Part shown: piece by piece, positions 6,746-10,121 of the stretch
How positions within the stretch are numbered: the first letter of the stretch is position 1
Layout: the number at the start of each line of letters is the position of its first letter
Assembly: GCA_027604665.1 (NCBI GenBank)
Contig: JADGIZ010000682.1
Location: 1-10,121, forward strand
Direction of reading: 5' to 3'
DNA: 10,121 bases
Source: Polyrhizophydium stewartii
Taxonomy: Eukaryota > Chytridiomycota > Chytridiomycetes > Rhizophydiales
The notes under the pieces: model-generated
The model's input: only the letters and a program-made list of their open reading frames with translations
Database searches by the model: none
Told to the model about the DNA's origin: nothing
Position numbers and translations under genes: made by a program

Positions 6746-9698
6746 TCAATGCTGCGAGAACTTGAGATAAAAGTTGGTGATGGTTGCCAGGAAGAGAATC
6801 ACCACAAGCACCGTGGGTCCAACGCGGTCGTCGTAAGGGCCGGCATCTGCCAAACGAGCGCAAGGGAGAGATAATGCGTGTCAGCTCGGTATACAAGCAA
6901 GCGTGACAGGACAAATACAAAAACGGTCTCACCGCGAGTGCGGATCTTATGCGCGCGCCACTGGAACAGGAACAGCGCATAGAGCATGAACATGAGCGAG
7001 ACGAGCGAGAAAATGACACCCGAGATCTGGCCGACCGTGTCGCCAAAGTTGAGCAGGCCCAGGGCCAGGGTGCCGAGCACAATGCAAAAGTGCAGCCACG
7101 ACAGGAACGTGCGCTCGTTGGCGAAAAAGACCTTGGGCTCGACGCGCACGGGGAGCGCGATGCGCTTGTCGTTGAACTGGCGCGGGATGCCGTTGGCCGT
7201 GAAGGCGGGCGGCGCCTGGAAGATGGAGCCCATGCCCATGCCGTTGAACCAGCCCGGGGCGACAGGCGACTGCGCGGGCTGCTGCCTCGACGCGGCCTGC
7301 GAGCCGCCGCCAAGGAGGGGCGCCGTCTCGTCGGCATCCTCGTCCGTGTTGCGGCGACGGGTGCTCGACGAGCTGCCCTCGTCGATAACAACGTCGATGC
7401 GGTCCTCGCCCGAGGTGTCGCTGCCGATGCTGATCTTGCTCTTCTTTGAGCGCCGCGCGCGGGGCTCGCCGCCGGCGGTGATGGCGGGGCGGGCCGGCGC
7501 GGGCTTGCGGATGTCCTTGTCCATCTGCGGCAGCCAGAACGGCAGCAGCGACACGCGGCTCTCGAGCAGCGTCGCGACGCCGTGGATGAACTTGGAGAAC
7601 TTGGGCACCTCCTCGACCAGGTGGCCGCGGATCAGCTCCTCGACCCACTGCGGCGCCTCGGTGCCGTGCTGCGTCTGCAGCTTGACCTCCAGGATCGCGT
7701 ACGGGAACGCGCAAACGTCCTCCTCGGGCAGGTGCGTGAAGGGCGCAATCGTGCCGGCGTCCATGCGGCGCCAGTTGTCGCCCGAGCGCGGGCGGCCGTA
7801 GTTGTCCTCGCGGATCATGGTGAGCTCCGTGTCGAGCGAGATGCGCACGCGTGCGTCGCCCGGCAGCTGGAAGGCGGTGCGGTTATAGAACGTGCGCACC
7901 ATGGGCTTGAGGCCCTTCTCGGCCACGGTCTGCTGCACCTCGGTCGACAGCGTCTCGAGCTCCTGCAGCTCCTTCTCCGACTTGAGGCCGCGCTCGCGGA
8001 GCTTCTGGATCGTGCGCTCCATCGTGTACTCGCCCTTGAGGTAGGCGTTGACGTACTTTTCCTTCATCGCGAAGCGCGCCTTGACCGACGTCTCGCCCGT
8101 CCAGTCCTCGCGGTGCGTCTTGCGCTCGACAAAGATCTCGTTCTGGTCCATGTTGCCGTACCAGCGCAGGCGCACGGCCTGGGCGCCCTCGTGCTTCTCG
8201 ATGCGGCCGAGGTACAGGTCAAACGAGTCGTTGTCAAAGTAGATGGACGAGATGGCCGGGTCCGCGTCCTTGCCCGTCTTGTCCTTGAAAACGAGCACGG
8301 GCAGGTTCTTGAGGATGTGGATCTTGACCTCGGTGACGTTGTCGGGATGCACCCAGTACTTTGTGGTGCGGCGCACAAAGCTCTGCGACGAGCCCGACGG
8401 CGGCGCGGCGGCCGCGCGCTTGCCGCCGTTGCGCAGCGTGTCGTAGAGCTTGGACAGGCGGATGATCAGGTTGTCGAAGCTCTGCTTGTAGAAGGGCTTG
8501 GCGTTCAGGCGGACCATGAACATGGTCTTGAGCACATACGACGTGTGCTTGTCATGCTTCTTGAGGATCTGTTGCGCCAGACACAAGCAATGCGTCAGCG
8601 GGTGATGCGGCAGACAGACGGGCGGCGCCGGACGGTCACAAGCAGACAGGCACCTTGAGGAAGCCAGAGTAGTTGAGGCGGATGAACTTGGACAGCTCGC
8701 CGACCTCGGTGGTGATGCGCGAGATCTCCTCCTCGACGGCCTGGAAGCGGCCCTCGTCGATCTCGGTGCCGTCCTCGGCGGCGGCCTTGACGACGGCGTC
8801 GACCGACGTCTCGCAGTGCTGCACACGGCGCGCCAGCTCGTCGCCCTTGATGGAGCAGAACGACGCAACCTGTGGGAACGTGCGCGACGCCGTCGTTTTG
8901 ATTGGCGCGTTGCCAGGGGTCACAGCGAGGCCGGTGATGGGGCGTGCGGGCCCAAGCGGCGCACGGGCGGGTGGCCGGCCGGTCCGCGTGGCGTGACGTG
9001 GTATCGGGCATGCGACGCAAGCGGGCGTCGCGGCCGCACGTCCCGCGGGCGTGGGCGCCGCGTTGTGTCGGCGTGTCGGCGACGTGAAGGGCCAAGAGAG
9101 ACACAAAGCCGGGCCATCGCGAGGTGGCGGCGGCAGCGGCGGCGGCACACGCGGCGGCAGCGGCGTGGCGGTGCGTGTTGGTCGAGGCAGCAGCGGCAGC
9201 AGCAGCAGCGGCAGCAGCAGCAGCGGCAGCAGCAGCAGCGGCAGCAGCAGCAGCGGCAGCAGCAGCAGCGGCAGCGGTGGTGTTGGTTGGGGAGGACGGT
9301 CTCCTTGGTCAGCCAACGACAGGAGAGGCGGACCCAGCGGTACGCCGGTCGCGGGCTCATGAGGCGACGGCGACATCGATGCCGCATGTGGCCGTCGCCG
9401 GCGGCCGCAGACTGCTCGGCGCAGGCCCACGCACCTTCTCGAGCTCGCGCTCGAGGGCCTCGACGAACGCCGCCTCGTGCTTCTCGGAAAACTGGCCGTT
9501 CGCGGTGCCGGCCTTGAGGAGCTGCTTGAGCTCGTCGTAGTCGCTGGAGGTCGCGGTGTGTGGTGGGGGGGATCGCGTCAGCATCGGCCAGAGGCTCCAA
9601 GACTCGCGGTGGGGGCCTCGTCGGCAGCACGTCACGCACACATAGTAGAATTCCCACTCCTTGTTGAGCGAGGTGCGCAGCTGCGTGCCAAACTTCAT
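6746..9698 (-). CDS. VTC4: VTC4-type polyphosphate polymerase, vacuolar transporter chaperone subunit
   Basis: Exons on the minus strand are 9698-9640, 9543-9435, 8869-8654, 8568-6933 and 6846-6746 (phases 2, 0, 0, 1), giving 706 residues against about 720 in yeast Vtc4. The product polymerises ATP gamma-phosphate into polyphosphate and, within the VTC complex, feeds it into vacuoles or acidocalcisomes. An SPX domain (1 to about 165) begins MKFGTQL, has [11 protein letters not shown] (20-30) and NYSGFLKILKKHDK (122-135), and should sense inositol pyrophosphates. The triphosphate-tunnel core (about 190-470) has Lys198, RLR (261-263), [10 protein letters not shown] (275-284), Arg358, Arg370, Glu422 in ILEVKL, and Lys451 and Lys454, matching the known catalytic set; VTC2/3-type subunits lack several of these. 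After a linker comes a VTC1/DUF202-type domain with three helices (about 616-633, 641-661, 682-705) opening with [12 protein letters not shown]. The ATG context is ACACCATGA. Function is well supported. Confidence 0.94.
6847..6932 (-). other. intron 4 of VTC4 (86 nt)
   Basis: Donor GTGAGA after the first base of the Asp674 codon, CTGAC branch point at 6884-6880, acceptor TTGGCAG, phase 1. Splicing joins KIRTR to [14 protein letters not shown], restoring the conserved last helix of the VTC domain. Confidence 0.93.
8569..8653 (-). other. intron 3 of VTC4 (85 nt)
   Basis: Donor GTGCCT, CTGAC branch point at 8598-8594, acceptor CAACAG, phase 0. It splits the highly conserved SPX segment NYSGFLK-ILKKHDK exactly, so the junction is certain by homology. 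Confidence 0.95.
8870..9434 (-). other. intron 2 of VTC4 (565 nt) containing a minisatellite
   Basis: Donor GTGCGT after LERELEK, acceptor CCCACAG before [12 protein letters not shown], phase 0. The SPX sequence is continuous across the junction, so no exon appears to be missing. It is the longest intron in the window and holds an array of 15-base units. I see no independent gene in it: the open frames on both strands come from the repeat and GC bias. Confidence 0.88.
9187..9275. repeat. 15-bp minisatellite (GGC + four AGC), five perfect units
   Basis: Five consecutive identical 15-base units on the + strand (9195-9209, 9210-9224, 9225-9239, 9240-9254, 9255-9269) are flanked by partial units. 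It lies wholly inside VTC4 intron 2. Confidence 0.97.
9544..9639 (-). other. intron 1 of VTC4 (96 nt, multiple of three, no stop)
   Basis: Donor GTGCGT (starting at 9639), CTGAC branch point at 9581-9577, acceptor CTCCAG, phase 2. Splicing gives [15 protein letters not shown], the expected SPX start. An upstream GTGTGC donor at 9641 would break the frame. Retention would add 32 residues without a stop. Confidence 0.92.
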
Positions 9699-9779
9699 GG
9701 TGTGTGCGGGGCGCCTTGGGAGAGGCTCTGGAAGTGGAGGAAGATTCTTGCGATGGGCAAAATCGGGTTGAAGAAAAAT

Positions 9780-9838
9780 AGCGGATTTTGGGTTCCACAC
9801 TGTCCCTCGAGCGGATTTTGGTTGATCCAGCGGTTTTG
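9780..9838. repeat. AGCGGATTTTGG direct repeats upstream of VTC4
   Basis: Two exact 12-base copies at 9780-9791 and 9810-9821 start 30 bases apart, about three helical turns. A degenerate third copy, AGCGGTTTTG, lies at 9829-9838. On the VTC4 strand the unit reads CCAAAATCCGCT and ends 82 and 112 bases before the ATG, so it could lie in the proximal promoter or the 5' UTR. Confidence 0.8.
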
Positions 9839-9915
9839 TCTGCAACCTTGCGCCATCGGCCGCATCGAATGTCCGTCGTGCATCCCCGCTGCCGCAGGTT
9901 TTATTTTTTGCCATA

Positions 9916-9957
9916 CCGGCTCGGCTCTCGCCGAGCCGGCAATCGGCACGAGCCGAT
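9916..9957. promoter_or_regulatory. two adjacent perfect inverted repeats
   Basis: First: arms CCGGCTCGGC (9916-9925) and GCCGAGCCGG (9930-9939) with a four-base spacer. Second: arms ATCGGC (9942-9947) and GCCGAT (9952-9957), also with a four-base spacer. Two bases separate them, and all arms contain TCGGC/GCCGA. They could be paired operator-like sites for a dimeric factor, or an RNA hairpin if transcribed. Confidence 0.65.
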
Positions 9958-10121
9958 CTCATCAAACTTTTTCTTGCAGGCGGGGTGGCAAACTGTGTTA
10001 TCAAACAGTGACGCCGAGTGCCGATGTGGACTGGCTACGCCTCGCTCGAGAAGAGCATTGGCTGTCGGCTGTCGGCTACTCTCATCCCTGAGCAGCCGCG
10101 TGCCGCGCACGGTGGTATTGC

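Larger units (their letters stand above)
9699..10121 (-). promoter_or_regulatory. upstream region of VTC4
   Basis: These 423 bases precede the VTC4 start codon and carry no supported gene. They hold two AGCGGATTTTGG direct repeats, a T-rich tract on the + strand (9899-9909; A-rich on the VTC4 strand), two adjacent perfect hairpins, nine TCGGC/GCCGA cores and one CCAAT on the minus strand (10061-10057). A promoter role is inferred from position. I did not see a CACGTG Pho4-type box. Transcription start is not determinable. Confidence 0.55.

Noticed and set aside
7582..8658. 358-codon + strand open frame opposite VTC4
   Set aside because: It is the shadow of the VTC4 catalytic exon, and the minus-strand frame carries all conserved residues.
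9195..9269. Regular repeats resembling a CRISPR array
   Set aside because: The units abut without unique spacers and the sequence is eukaryotic; it is a simple minisatellite.
9051..9540. + strand frames encoding Gly/Ser or poly-Ala repeats
   Set aside because: They are translations of the 15-bp minisatellite and of the strand opposite VTC4 exon 2 and intron 2, without any recognisable domain.
9477..10091. 204-codon + strand open frame over the VTC4 promoter
   Set aside because: It overlaps VTC4 exons 1 and 2 antisense, and the remainder has no family resemblance.
9901..10110. 69-codon minus-strand open frame upstream of VTC4, with an AATAAA overlapping its stop
   Set aside because: There is no recognisable domain or good start, and it spans the hairpins and repeats. 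It could be the end of a gene entering from the right, but the evidence is too weak.

Overview
The window is eukaryotic nuclear DNA: GC-rich, with two long protein-coding genes interrupted by eight spliceosomal introns. The introns have GTGAGT/GTGCGT-type donors, CAG acceptors and, in six of eight, an exact CTGAC branch-point pentamer. The gene content fits a fungus or another small free-living eukaryote. VTC4 with an SPX domain is typical of fungi but also occurs in several protists. High GC, abundant glutamine, alanine and serine homopolymers and mostly short introns would suit an early-diverging zoosporic fungus; this placement is inference only.

Layout: positions 3-6210 (+) hold most of an ABCC/MRP-type ABC transporter gene of five exons in the window. 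Its start codon lies beyond the left edge, and 1,792 residues are visible. Positions 6211-6745 hold the 3' regions of two convergent genes, with an AATAAA signal for the transporter and a GGT/ACC microsatellite. Positions 9698-6746 (-) hold a complete five-exon VTC4 gene of 706 residues. It encodes the polyphosphate polymerase subunit of the vacuolar transporter chaperone complex. Positions 9699-10121 are its upstream region, with direct repeats, two perfect hairpins and a dense TCGGC/GCCGA cluster.

The most unusual feature is the ABC protein. The reading frame is intact and long, and the fold-defining motifs are recognisable, but ATPase residues are replaced in both nucleotide-binding domains. 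NBD1 has Walker A Lys to Arg, Walker B Asp to Glu, signature LSPSQ, and Gln at the H-switch. NBD2 keeps Walker A, Walker B and the catalytic Glu, but has Ser at the H-switch and an FNLSE signature. It may be a regulatory, channel-like or very slow ABCC protein, not an ordinary pump. Its NBD1-TMD2 linker carries a three-copy 12-residue motif, and its roughly 275-residue C-terminal tail carries two polyglutamine tracts.

VTC4 looks fully functional. The SPX domain, the triphosphate-tunnel catalytic residues and the C-terminal membrane domain are all present. Its linker holds a Vam3-like acidic dileucine motif. The two genes are convergent neighbours. Both proteins may sit on vacuolar or acidocalcisome-type membranes, but nothing in the sequence shows that they work together.
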